64,000 bases of DNA from Acheta domesticus (Eukaryota > Arthropoda > Insecta > Orthoptera > Gryllidae). Positions 44,616 to 55,799 of this stretch are shown piece after piece. Made by a program: the position numbers and the translations under genes. The notes beneath the pieces are model-generated. The model searched no databases. It saw only the letters and a list, made by a program, of their open reading frames with translations, and was not told the origin of the DNA. The stretch lies in NCBI GenBank assembly GCA_031308135.1, contig JAHLJT010008446.1, positions 161,467,504 through 161,531,503 of the forward strand, written 5' to 3'. Every line of letters starts with the position of its first letter. The first letter of the stretch is position 1.

Positions 44616-47600
44616 TCCGATTTTTCACACTTTCTCTGCTTTAGCAGGGAAAACTTTCACCTGTCGAATTGATGTTACAGGATTAGGCTCGGACTGCGCA
44701 GGAAGGAAATTCATCCTGACCTATATGTCACTCATTTAAAAATTTTCTGACAATATGACATGTTTGAAGGAGGGTGGCTTTCTGGGCTTCGTCAAAGATA
44801 TTTTTGATATCTAATTTTTCCAGATTTCTTTTAAAGTTCCTGGTGACAACTCCTTCAGCTGATATAACCATGGGGAAATGGGAGACCTCATGCAACTTCC
44901 AAATGTTTTTTTAATTCAATTGCCAAGTTCTCCTATTTTCTTAATTTTACCGCTTCGGACTTCCGCAAGTTGCGAGTCAAAGGGATTGCGACATCGATTA
45001 TAGAAGCTGTTTTCTTTTCTTTGTCTATTATGAGGATATCGGGGCGGTTATGATCAACTGTTTTATCCGTCATAATAGGCCGATCCAGAACAAGACGTTT
45101 GTCTCGAGTACAGCATCTGGTTCATACTTGTAATATGCTGGAGCATTATTCCCCAACATTCCAAGTTTCATTCCTACTTCTCGGTGAATGAGTTTTGCCA
45201 CTTGATTATGTCTGCCTAAACAGGCACTCACTGACAAAGTACTGCACCCAGCCATTATGTGTTCAATAGACTCTCCATTGTTACATCTTCTACATTTATC
45301 GATATCATTTGTTTTTAAGATATGTTTTTCATAGTTTTTAGTTCTTATTACTGTGTCCTGAATTGCTGCTACAAAACCTTCAGTTTCCGGGTACAAGAGA
45401 CCGTTGCTCAACCACTTCAAGGACGCAGATTTGTCAATCATAGGGTCCAACAGAGAGTTCGGAAATTTACCATGTATCATTTGTTGCCAATTTTGTATTT
45501 CCTCCTTTAGAGTTGGTACTGTAGTATTCGTGTCTTGGGTGCTTAAATTAAGTGGTGTGTATCCATTGTCAGCTCTCACCATCTTCTGCATGAGAGAATC
45601 CTTTGACCTAAGTATAGCGTCTCTCATTTTTTGTTCTTGGGTTCTGCAGAGTTTAAAAATATTGAGTAACCCTCGACCACCTTCTCTTCTAGGTGAATAC
45701 AAACGGATAACAGAAGGGTTAGGATGCAGACATCTGAATTTTGTAAGAAGACCTCTAATAAGTCTATCCAATGAATTTAGATCCACATCAGACCATTTTA
45801 CAATACCAAAGCTATATATCAGCATAGGTACAGCCCAGCAGTTGATGGCCGTAATTATGTTTTTCCCAGCTTGCTTCGTATTTAGTATATTACCCTCTTC
45901 TTGCACTTCTCGGTAAACTCGTATTTAATTTCACTGTGGTCAAGTTTTATATTTTGTTGTATTTCGAGGTATTTGTAAGCAGCATCAGGTTTCAGTTCTT
46001 CTATGCCTTGGACATTTTTACACAACTTTTCTGCTTTACCTTTCCGTATGCTTATAGTGGCGCATTTATCCACACCGAAGCTCATCCTAAAATCTTGGCT
46101 GTGTTTTTGATGTGTTCCAGCATAAAGCTTCAGATCGTCCATAAATAAAAGATGATTTAATGTCTTATGACCTGATGAAGTAATTTTGTAGCCAATGGTA
46201 CTATTGTTTAACAATGACGACAAAAAAAGGCCAGACTGAACCATAAGGGTGAAAGAGAGCTCCTTGGAATATCCCACGTTTAATGTTCATGGTGCATATT
46301 TTTTCCTTATTAGCATGCAGATTTACCCTCCATGTTAGCATCAATGACTGTAGAGTGTTTATAATCTTCGGAGAAATCCTGTAGATTCCAAGGATTCTTA
46401 TTAACCAGTCATGAGGAACCGAGTCAAATGCTTTTGTGTAGTCTATATAACACATGTGAAGGTTTTTCTGCTTACTCTGGACTTGTTTTAAAACTACAGA
46501 ATCTATTATAAGTTGGTGTTTGCAACCTAGAGCACCTCTAATACATCCTTTTTCTTCCTCTGCTATTAACTCATTTCTTTCACAATGCTCATAGATTTTT
46601 TCACTGATCAAGGATGTAAATAATTTGTAAATAGTAGACAAACATGTTATTGGTCTGTAGTTTTGTGGTTGCGAGACATCACCTTTTTTGTGAAGCAAGA
46701 AGGTACTTCCTTCGGTAAGATGAAGTGGGATCGTACTCGGGTCATTTAGTGCTTCTGTAAAGCAGATGGCCAATGGTTCGTGGATTGCTGTGAAATATTT
46801 CAGCCAAAAATTTTGAAGTCCATCTGGTCCGGGTGACTTCCAGTTATTGGTCTTCTTAATGCTTCTTCGTATGTCTTCGGTCGTGAAACCAGTGATCAAC
46901 ATAGGTGATATAGAAGCACTTTGCTCTTCGATTTCCCTAATCCAGTCTGCGTTCTGGTTAAAATGCTCACTTTTCGACAAAATTGATCTCCAATAATCCT
47001 CAAACTCACCGGGCTCTAGATTTAGAGATGAATTTGCCTGACTTCCCGAATCCACTTGTCTAAAAAACCTTTTCCTGTTTTTCTTGAAATGGATATTCTG
47101 CTTCTTTCTGTTATATAGAGCATTATACCTTTTCAAACGTGCTCCTTTCAGCTTAGCTTTCTGTCGGTACTCATCCTTCAGTTCCAGAAGTCTTTGCCGA
47201 CAATTAAGATCTCCTAGACTAATTTTGTCTGAGCACATATCAGAGTTATCTTCTTTAATATTTTTCGGGAGCGGGTGCCCTTCAGAAATTCATTCATCAA
47301 ATCTGCCCTTGCTCGGAGGCGATCAACACTCATTTCAAGTCTCCTCTTCCAGGCCGGTTTTTTTTCTTTAACACCTCGTTGAACTTGCCTCCCTGGTGCA
47401 TATGTGTATGGCCATTAAGTTTGATTACCGTTGACGCTGCACAATAGTGCTAGGTGTACTTCTAATTCCAAACATTGGCTCAAGTGTTGTTCCAAGATGG
47501 TGTTGATCCTCGTTATTAATAATTTTTCTCTTCTGATGTTCTTCAAAATAGGTATTCGTGGTCAGCTGGAGGGTTGAGTACTTTCATAGAGCTCCAAAAG

Positions 47601-48605
47601 ACTTTGGAAGCATTCTGCCGCTTCATCCAGTCCCGTGTCCTGGATCTCTCTTGTATCTTAGGCGGCTTCAAAAGGACTCTCAATGTCATTTGATGTGGTA
47701 CTCTGGATTAATTGTACTATATTTTCGTCACTCAAATTCAATTCACTCGCAACCTGCCTACGGATTCCTTCTAACTCAGTTGGTGTTAAATAGCCTTTGG
47801 TGCTAATGGCTTTTCTACGGTCAACATTTTGTTCTGTAAGTTGCATGTTTGGTCTAATCCTCCCATACTCTTCGTGGAAAAGACGTCTGTAACCTGTACG
47901 TGGCGTATCTTCGCACTTGTTCACACGGTAAAATGCCATCATGATTCCATGTTCATTTCTCGTGTCCAACTAATTCGAGATTTGTTTTCGGTGCGATGTC
48001 CTCCTCTGCGAGATGTCTCCCGTGTATGTCGGGCAGACAAGCCAGCCGATGAAGTGGCATAAGAAGTACTTGCCGCGTTTTCTTCCTCCACGTTGTCCAG
48101 GTTCTCACAATTAGACGATGTAGTCATATTGGGGGATGTCACATATTTATTGACAAGGGCCCGCCCCGCCCTCTCATCACCCTGTCGCCGGCGTCCCGCA
48201 TGCTGATCCAACCAGCCCCGACTCCAGACGGTCCCTGGCGCTCCCCAGGCAGCGTCTCTTGTTCCGAGGCCTTCCGACTTCTTCTTTGTGACTCCATATC
48301 TCTATGGGCTGCCTTTTATAACTACGGTCAGGTTGATGGAAGGTGGAAAGGCAGGACAAAAACGGAAATTCTCTAGGATGGGTAACGGGAACTTCGGAGC
48401 TCCTCGATCCACCCTTTCGCTCCCGTCGGTAAGGAAGGGAATATTGGCGTAAAAAGAAGGATAGCACATAGAGGTAGGGAGAGGGATCAGATCCTCCGAT
48501 TAATCGCCTTTTACGATACGGGGAGATCCCGTGGTGCTATTCCACTAAAAACCCCGACACCACACAGGGCCTCTCAACATCCTGTCGCCGGCGTCCGCCA
48601 TGCTG
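44616..48605 (-). mobile_element. Near full-length Dong/R4 retrotransposon in an ATT tract
   Basis: On the minus strand the element starts next to (ATT)n at 48,606-48,685 and ends beside ATTATTATTATT at 44,604-44,615, so both flanks are the TAA-type target. Its length of about 3.99 kb is close to that expected for Dong. The order is a 5' region, N-terminal region, pre-RT, RT, CCHC finger, restriction-like endonuclease and C-terminal tail. CCTGTCGCCGGCGTCC occurs twice at the 5' end (48,180 and 48,580), and an interleaved-stem motif is described in the findings. Confidence 0.88.
44729..48211 (-). pseudogene. Dong/R4 polyprotein (RT plus restriction-like endonuclease), frameshifted
   Basis: Pieces in order on the minus strand: an N-terminal region starting MDQHAGRRRQGDERAG (48,211), a GYLTPTELEGIRRQVASEL block, pre-RT KKPAWKRRLEM, then a 345-codon frame (46,201-47,238) with NNWKSPGPDGLQNFW, YRPITCLSTIYKLF, CYIDYTKAFDSVPHDWL and RGIFQGALFHP; then LLFMDDLKLYAGT (catalytic FMDD) and thumb (45,882-46,277); then a 278-codon frame with the finger CRRCNNGESIEHIMAGC (C-X2-C-X7-H-X4-C). 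The endonuclease core RPDILIIDKEKKTASIID (PD-X14-D, with DVAIPL) follows after a frameshift near 45,080, and the tail ends CHIVRKFLNE at 44,729. Frameshifts near 45,080, 45,890, 46,250 and 47,250 inactivate it. Confidence 0.88.
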
Positions 48606-48670
<65 letters not shown>

Positions 48671-48685
48671 TATTATTATTATTAT
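48606..48685. repeat. (ATT)n microsatellite between two Dong copies
   Basis: A long ATT tract (one ACT interruption) separates the 5' end of one minus-strand Dong copy from the 3' end of the next. Confidence 0.95.
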
Positions 48686-49484
48686 CCCGTGGTGCCTCTA
48701 CAATACTTTGCGCAAAATGTGAGCTGTGACAAATAAAGCTATTTCTTGCACTTTCCAGTCCTTTGAATGACCTGGAAGTTTAGCCAAGTTCTTACACAAA
48801 TTTTGCGGAACAAATCCCAGAGCTCCGATAACTATCGGTACGACCTGTGCTTTTAGGCCCCACATTCAGCTGATCTCGATTTCCAAACTTATATTTCAGA
48901 CGTTTCTCTGCCTCCTTGGTTACGACATTTTGATCGCAAGGCACAGCAACATCCACAAGTAGACACGATTTTTTCTCCAAATCCCGGATAACAATATCCG
49001 GTTTGTTTGCTGCTATCGTGCGATCCGTTTGAATTTGTTGGTCGTACAATATTGTACACAATCCAACCGATGTCACCGGTTTTGGTGAGTGTTCGTACCA
49101 CTCGGGGCATGTGTTTGGAACTTCGAGGGCGGTACAGATCTGCCAGTGGAGGTAGCTACACACCCTGTCATGTCTTTTCAGGTATTCGGTCTTTGCTAGG
49201 ATTGGACAAGCTGAGACAATACGATCAATGGTTTCTACTTGCTCCTGGCAAATGCGGCATTTATCATCTTGGGAAATTTTGAGAACCGCTTTATCATAAT
49301 GTCGTGTTCTCAAGGCCGGATCTTGGGGAGCTATTACAAGTGCTTCCGATTCTGGCTTCATTCTTCCCCTTTTAAGCCACATCAATGATTGATCTCTATT
49401 GATCTGCACCTTGTCCATTCTTTTTAGGTATTGTCCGTGGAGTGGTTTGTCTCTCCACGATTTCTTTAACATTTTTTGTGTCTC
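48686..49484 (-). pseudogene. Dong/R4 subfamily B, 5'-truncated copy
   Basis: A 226-codon minus-strand frame (48,792-49,472) carries KKSWRDKPLHGQYLKRMDKV, a finger CRICQEQVETIDRIVSAC in which the expected histidine is arginine (the sibling at 21.3 kb keeps KHIV), and the endonuclease core KPDIVIRDLEKKSCLLVDVA (PD-X14-D). A frameshift after KRLKYK precedes the C-terminal tail LEIEIS...GALGFVPQNLCK. (ATT)n lies at both ends, with the 5' truncation at 49,484. It serves as the uninterrupted sibling showing where the piggyBac element entered the copy at 17.66-21.95 kb. Confidence 0.87.
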
Positions 49485-49555
49485 ATTATTATTATTACTA
49501 TTATTATTATCATTTTTATTTTTATTATTATTATTATTATTATTATTAATAATAA
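49485..49555. repeat. Imperfect (ATT)n microsatellite
   Basis: The ATT-rich tract at the 5' truncation point of the Dong copy is interrupted by short T-rich changes. Confidence 0.85.
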
Positions 49556-50290
49556 ATTGTATTGAAATACTTTTGACTGTTGATTGAAAATATCAAGTGC
49601 AACAAATCATGTTTGTATATTAAAGAAACCGGGATCTGAATATAAATATTTGCATTATTTGGTTCTGAAACAATTACTTGATCAATTCAGATTTCACCAT
49701 TTTAGGAATAATGAGTTGGTTTTAATTTAAGAATATGCAAATTTCAGGAACTGGGTGATGTTTTCTTACTAGACAAACGTATCTTCTACTCCATTCATTT
49801 TTGTGGTTATACATCTATTTTACTAAATTGAGTGTGTTGATTACAAATGAATCGAATGAAAAGTAAATGCGAGAATGATTTTCTATAAAAAAGGGCGTGA
49901 AGCAAGTTACCAAATTTAAAAGGTTCTTTAAATTTAAGGAAATGAAGAAATCAAAAGTTGGTGATTGTGTCAAAATCAATCCACGATTTAGTTTATTTTC
50001 AGTATGAAATCGCTGTGGTATTTAATTACTGGATCTTTTACTATTTTCTAGGACAAGTGGTGATTTCTTTCATTTTAATATTTCAAGGACGGCGAATTGA
50101 ATAGTTTTGAAACGGTCATTCAAATTGTGTATATATTATTGAGACAACTCTTATTAATATCATGATTGCATTAAACTGATATAGCTTAAGTGCAATGTAA
50201 TATTCCTTTCTACAATGCTAAATGCTTATAGCAAAGGTCTGACAACGATAAAGTGGATAAAACCTGATGCCAAATTTAGAAAAAAAATCA
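49556..50290. other. AT-rich interval without recognised features
   Basis: No coding motif or repeat partner was noticed. Confidence 0.5.
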
Positions 50291-50866
50291 TCTATCTCTC
50301 TCAAAATCCATGTTTTCTTGCTTCTTTTACTGCAAAATCGATTGATGGCAAAACGTCCGTCTGTGGTCAACGCTAGTGCCTAAACCGTTCAGCCGAGTTT
50401 CTTCAAAATTGATATTCCCCGATCGTTTGTACCCGTCTCAAGGCTTCTGGAATTTGAAACTGATATTTTAGTATTTGGCGGTACTTTACATAAAGCCCAT
50501 TTTGAGATTTTCAAAGTTAAAAGAAAATGGCTCCAAATTTTTTGATTATATTTTGTTGTTGAATAGTGCGAAGAAAGTTGAAGGGAATGACGTAGGCATC
50601 ATTTTCGTTGATAGGCAATATTTTTCGAAAATTGCAAAAAACTGTTTAAAAACGGCAAAATTGAAGATAGAGATTTACTCCTCAGACAAAGTCGGTTGTA
50701 CAAAATTAGCACTTCAAATAAGGTCATGTACCATTTTTTGGAAAAACGAATAGTTTTTGCGTAAATTGCGATTAAAATTTACAAAAAAATTTATCTCAAA
50801 AACCACTCCAATTTTTTTCTTTAAATTTTCTGCACGTGTGTAAGAAGGGATGGCAAATATATAAAT
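50291..50866. repeat. AT-rich dispersed repeat, copy 4
   Basis: It contains the TTGATGGCAAAACGTC block shared with 6,935 and AT-rich runs typical of the family (AAATTTTTTTCTTTAAATTT). A 92-codon frame at 50,475 has no recognisable domain. Confidence 0.45.
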
Positions 50867-51653
50867 AAACTAGTAGTGCTATAGAATGGCACATACTTTC
50901 TCGCAGTAGTTATTTTCCAAATGCCGATCATCCGATAAATTATGTGGAGTAAACAGTTCACCGCTGCCTTTCTTGGTCATGCTTTTTGAAAGACATGTTT
51001 TTCGCATGTTGACAATTACCGGCTTCGTAATAATAGAACTGATACTTGTACGTTTTGACTGAAATATAAGCAGTTGTTCCGCAAGTCGGATTCGTAGCGC
51101 GGTTGGTTAATGCTCCTTCGGGTTGAGATCTTCAATAAGGAAGGTACCGAGTTCGATCCCCCGAGGAGAATTTTAATTTGATGAATGTGATGTGGCAGGA
51201 AAAAAACATTGAAGAGATAGACACTTTATTGAAAATCATTTGAAGTACTTCTACTCACGAATAGATTCAATATAAATAGACAGGACTTGCCTGTGTTTTC
51301 CCGAAATGCGTTTTTTAAACAATTTTTCAACTCTGTTGTTCGATTTCTGAAGCGTATGACATGTCAAATGAACAGTTGTCTAGTATATATCTGTATGAAC
51401 CGATTTAAGTAAAATTATGATCATTTCGGTCGGTTCTATTCTTTTATGGCTCGGTTCGACGGAGGTGGTGTTGGTGTTACGTAGTGGTATAAGTGCCGGT
51501 TCGTTGAATTTGAGTTTCGTGTGTCGGGTCTCGGTACCGAAATGGTTTGCTGGTATAGTACATTTTTCCTGGTTTATGGAGTTGTGGAATAGCAATATGG
51601 ACCGTATAGAAGCAGAGCGAGAAAGTATGTGCTTTGGAAGCACCACTAGTTTT
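50867..51653. mobile_element. TIR unit with tRNA-like boxes, copy 1
   Basis: The ends mirror each other: AAACTAGTAGTGCT...GGCACATACTTTCTCG at the left and CGAGAAAGTATGTGC...AGCACCACTAGTTT at the right (about 37 bp). Inside are an A box TAGCGCGGTTGGTTAATGCTCC-like string (about 51,098) with B box GAGTTCGATCCCCC (about 51,150), and a second A-box-like GTAGTGGTATAAGTGCCGG (about 51,481). It encodes no transposase. Confidence 0.7.
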
Positions 51654-51701
51654 CTTTAAATTTTCTGCACGTGTGTAATAACGGACGGTAAAAATATAAA
51701 T

Positions 51702-54077
51702 AAACTAGTGGTGCTCTAGAATGGCACAGACTTTCTCGAAGTAGTTATTTTTCAAATGCCGATCGTCGGATTAATTATTTGGAGTAAGCCTTTCACCGCT
51801 GCCATTCTTGGTCATGTTTGAAAGACATGTTTTACGCATGTTGACAATTACCGGCTTCCTAAAGATAGAACTGATACAATTACGTTTTCACTAAAATATT
51901 AGGAGTTTGTCCGCGCGTCACTCCCGTTGCGCTGATGGTTAAAGCGCCTTGGTGTTGAGATTTTCGAGTCGGAGGATGCCGAGTTCGATCCTCAGAGGGG
52001 GATTTTAATTTGATGAATGCGATGTTGCAGGAAAAAAAATTGAATGGTGTAGAAAATTTATTGAAAATCATTTGAAGTAGTTCTACTCACGAACAGAATC
52101 AATGCAGATAAACAGACAGGACTTGTCTGTGTTTTCGCAAACTGCAGCTTTTAAACAATTTTTCAATACCTTCCCTGAGCGCGTAAAGGACATTTTTTTA
52201 CATACTCTGGATATTTTCGTTTTGTAATGCGAGAAATGAAACCACCATACTCTATTACTGTTTTATATGTGTATTTCATGCCAATCCATTGTGGTCGCGG
52301 TGGTTAATCAGCGACGATTGGTACAGGTCTTCCGAGGGAAGCTTCGGCGGAATATTATTTATCAGAATCCTCTGTTGTCATAGGAAATAATTGAGAATTC
52401 TATGAACATTATTTAAAACCATGTGAAACCATTTGAATAACAAATATTTATAAATGTACTGGAAGTGTCTGTATACAGGGTGAGTCACGTAACTTTAGCA
52501 CCTCCTGTAACTTTTGAACGGTTGAAGATATTGCAATGCAGTTTTCACAGAAGTGAATGAGGGAATGGGGCTAATTGATATGTATATTGATTTCTCTTTT
52601 ATCACTTTTATTTTACGAGATATTTGAGGTAACTTTGTTTTTTCAAATGGGACTATACATATTTTTTCAGTCTATCATCACAAGCGTAAAAAGACGAATC
52701 CAAAGATATAAATATTGTTATATGTTAGATAAGCATTTTTTTGAGTAATTGTGATTTTTTTGCGACTAGTGTTTAACGGATATTTTCATTGTAACTGTCA
52801 GCCCCACAAGGTCACGCAGCGCTCCCCCAGCAAACGCGGGGTCGGGGAAGGGAAGGGATTTAAGTACTTGAGGATACGAAAAATATTCACAAAACTGTTG
52901 CATTTTTTCCTGAACTCTCCTTTTCATCTTAATCCATTTTCAGTAATTTGGGTTTCTTAGGGATTGAAAATACGGATTTGTCTTAAGTAGTATATATTGA
53001 AATAAGATTATTTCTATCCCTAAGTTGTTATTATATTCGTATTAACATTGAAATGGTTTGCTCAAAATATACAATATATTTTTGTACAGTTTTAATTATT
53101 TATTCTTATTGTGCTTTGTTTCAAGATCCCATTACTACGTATCTTATGAAATCCCATTAAATGGAGATGAAGTTATAAACAATTTTATTACAATACAAAC
53201 TTATGGCAAATCCTTATTTTCCATCCTTTAATTCCTTCAATCAAAGAAAGACGAAAATCTGAAAATGCGGAAAGATGGAAAGCACAGTTCAGGAAAAAAC
53301 TGCAATGGTTTTGTGAATACTTGGAATACTATGTTTCGTATTTTCAAATAAGATCCCTCCCCTTCCCTTCCCTTCGGCGGGCGCACGTGTGCTGGTGGAG
53401 CGCTGCATGACCTTGTGTAGTGGACTATTCAAAACGTCCGTTAAACCCTGGTCGCAAAAATCAAAATTAATCAAAAAAATGCTTATCTAACATAGGACAA
53501 TATGTACATCATTAGATTCGTCTTTTTATGCTCGTCATGGTGGACTGAAAAAATATGTATAGTTCCATTTGAAAAACCAAAGTTACCTAAAAAATCTCGT
53601 AAAATACAAGTGATAAAATAGAAATAATTGCACGTATCAATTAGCCCCTTTCCCTCATGCACTTCCGTGAAAACTGCATTGCAATAACTTCAACCGTTCA
53701 AAAGTTACAGGAGGTGCTAAAGTTACGTGACTCACCCTGTATATTTGTTCAAATTTTTAACTTTTAACCATTTTTTACGTCTCTTCTTGGATTTGTATAG
53801 CATATGTACCATCGTATTAATTGTTCCTCTATCAAGCATATACCATTTTATAGGTCGGTTCGATTCTTTCATGGCTCTGATCGACCCATGCGGTGCTGGT
53901 GTGGCGTAGTGGTATAAGTGCCGGTTCGTGACCTTTGAGTATCGGATTTCGGGTGTCGGTACAGAAAACGTTTGCCGGTAGAATACACTTTTGCTGGTTT
54001 ATGAAGTAGTGGAATAGCAATAAGGACCGTATAGCAGCAGAGCGAGAAAGTATGTGCGTTGGAAGCACCACAAGTTT
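51702..54077. mobile_element. TIR unit with tRNA-like boxes, copy 2, interrupted
   Basis: The left part (51,702-52,160) matches copy 1 from its AAACTAGTGGTGCT end through the tRNA-like stretch (GCGCTGATGGTTAAAGCGCC and GAGTTCGATCCTC). The right part (53,850-54,077) matches the last 230 bp of copy 1 and ends GCACCACAAGTTT. The 1.27-kb palindromic MITE at 52,476 lies between them. The roughly 48 bp before each copy (CTTTAAATTTTCTGCACGTG...) is also shared, so the pair is a tandem duplication. Confidence 0.68.
52476..53740. mobile_element. Long-armed palindromic MITE with TA duplication
   Basis: The ends are CAGGGTGAGTCACGTAACTT and the exact inverse at 53,721-53,740, flanked by TA (52,474-52,475; 53,741-53,742), as in Tc1/mariner-type insertion. 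The inverse relation extends inward for about 480 bp per arm: for example CACTTTTATTTTACGAGAT (52,603) with its partner at 53,600, and AACGTCCGTTAAAC-like pairs at about 52,770 and 53,430. The unpaired centre is about 52,950-53,260. It has no coding capacity. Confidence 0.85.
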
Positions 54078-54139
54078 GGTATGAAACATCTATTCAAAAT
54101 ATCAGATCTTTTAAGATAGTCATGTGCGTTGGAAGTACC

Positions 54140-55080
54140 ACTAGTTTAAAATATTCATTTCAGTCACAACTTGCGGAATCTTTCGGGCCGTTGTGACGCA
54201 TATTTCAAATTTATTTATAACATTTTAAATTGTTTCAAAATTGTTAATTCGCTGTTTTCGGCTCTGGGACGTCAGGAGACTGTCCCCCTTTAGATTCGCA
54301 AATGTTGGAAATTGTTTATAAATTTTAAAATGTGGCAAATTCGTTTATTTTTTCATGTGAATGTCGTTTAATTGCGATACAAAAATACGGAATCCGATCG
54401 GTGCTATGATATTTCGTTCTGGAAAAATGTCATTGTTTATCAGAAATTAGCATCTTACAATGACTCCATTTTTTGCTCTTAATTCATTCACTCTACACAA
54501 TCATACTGACAAAAAAAAATCTCCAATCTCCAAGCTTTTGCCTGTCACACATGCTTAAAAAGCACTTAGCTTGTAAACAAATTCTGTGGCCAATTTAATT
54601 AAACTGAATTCCTCAGTTTTACGGCGAGTATGAATATAACGTGTACACCATTTCGAAAAAATATTTCTGAGCGGGGACCTTACGTCCAGAATTACTGTTA
54701 ATAGTCCAGTATATATTTAGCATTTTATCACCACTAACTTTTAGCAATCAATTTGTAACTTCTGCCAAACTGCTATTTTAAAATGTTCATCTCAGCCATT
54801 ATTTGCGGAGGCTATTAGGCCGTTTAAACGCATATTTCGAAATTGTTTATAAAATTGTAAATTGTTCTAAAATTGCTAATTCGCGGTTTTTGATTCTGGG
54901 ACATGAAAGAACCCTTCCCACTTCAGAATTGCAAAAATTGGAAATTGTTTATAATTTTGCAAATTTGTATTGTCTTTTCCTAACGAGATTCAAACATTTG
55001 CATTCCGACTGGAGCTATCGCCTTTCGTTTCTGAGATATGTAATTGTTTAAAACAAATTATCATCTCATGACAACTTCCA
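54140..55080. repeat. Tandem repeat of about 640 bp, one and a half units
   Basis: Starts at about 54,140 and 54,778 share TTCATTTCAG/TTCATCTCAG, TTGCGG...GGCCGTT, GACGCATATTTC/AACGCATATTTC, TTTTCGGCTCTGGGAC/TTTTGATTCTGGGAC and the GGAAATTGTTTATAA block. A third copy lies at about 61,980-62,360. Non-coding. Confidence 0.65.
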
Positions 55081-55799
55081 TTGTTTTTGGAGTCCATACT
55101 TTCGCAGTTCCCACACATGACTTTTCTTCAAACCCTTTTCCAAATGCAAAGTGCACTCCTTTTTCATTCGTCCCCACCACAATGCTATTTGAAACTACCT
55201 TCAGAATGCAGGCCGGTTGTTTGTGAGTGTTGCTTATCGAGTCAAAATCATGGAAGCTTGACTTCTCACAGAAGTTCCCTAAATACGTAAATGCTGCGAA
55301 GGTCAGCTTATACGAACGCAAAATCTCCGAGCATGTGAAAGAGTCACTTCAACGACGAAGCTTTATTGTGTTCTTTAAGTGCATTCCGTGTCTCTGAAAA
55401 CAAACATTAAAAAAATTGTTTACTTCTTTATTGTACAGCAGATCATGCTTTTCAGGGAGTCGGACTGATGGATACATTATATTAAAATTTTGGATTTTTA
55501 TCCCAATTTTTGCTTTTTTTCATTTAGCTAACTGTTCAGTATGTTTAATATTATTTTTAACTATAAAACTACACAGCCAGAGGAAATTAATGAAGTTCTG
55601 TCGTTTCTGTTAGTTAAGTAGCCGGGTATTTTACATTTTTCTCACGGTTTTAAGTGTGTTTCAGTGATACATGCCACTCCTGTGTTCTGGAAATGTACAA
55701 ATTTTGAAAGGGATTTAAATGGCGTTTTATGACATTAGCATTCCAATTTAAGAGAATTATCTGTAATAATTAGCACGGGACATTTCTGAGGCCTTGCTT

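Noticed and set aside
49399..49587. Leucine-rich 62-codon frame
   Set aside because: It is a translation of the ATT microsatellite.
51090..51175. Possible tRNA gene
   Set aside because: A and B boxes are present, but the acceptor stem and anticodon arm do not fold; the same sequence recurs inside a TIR unit, so it is a SINE-like module.
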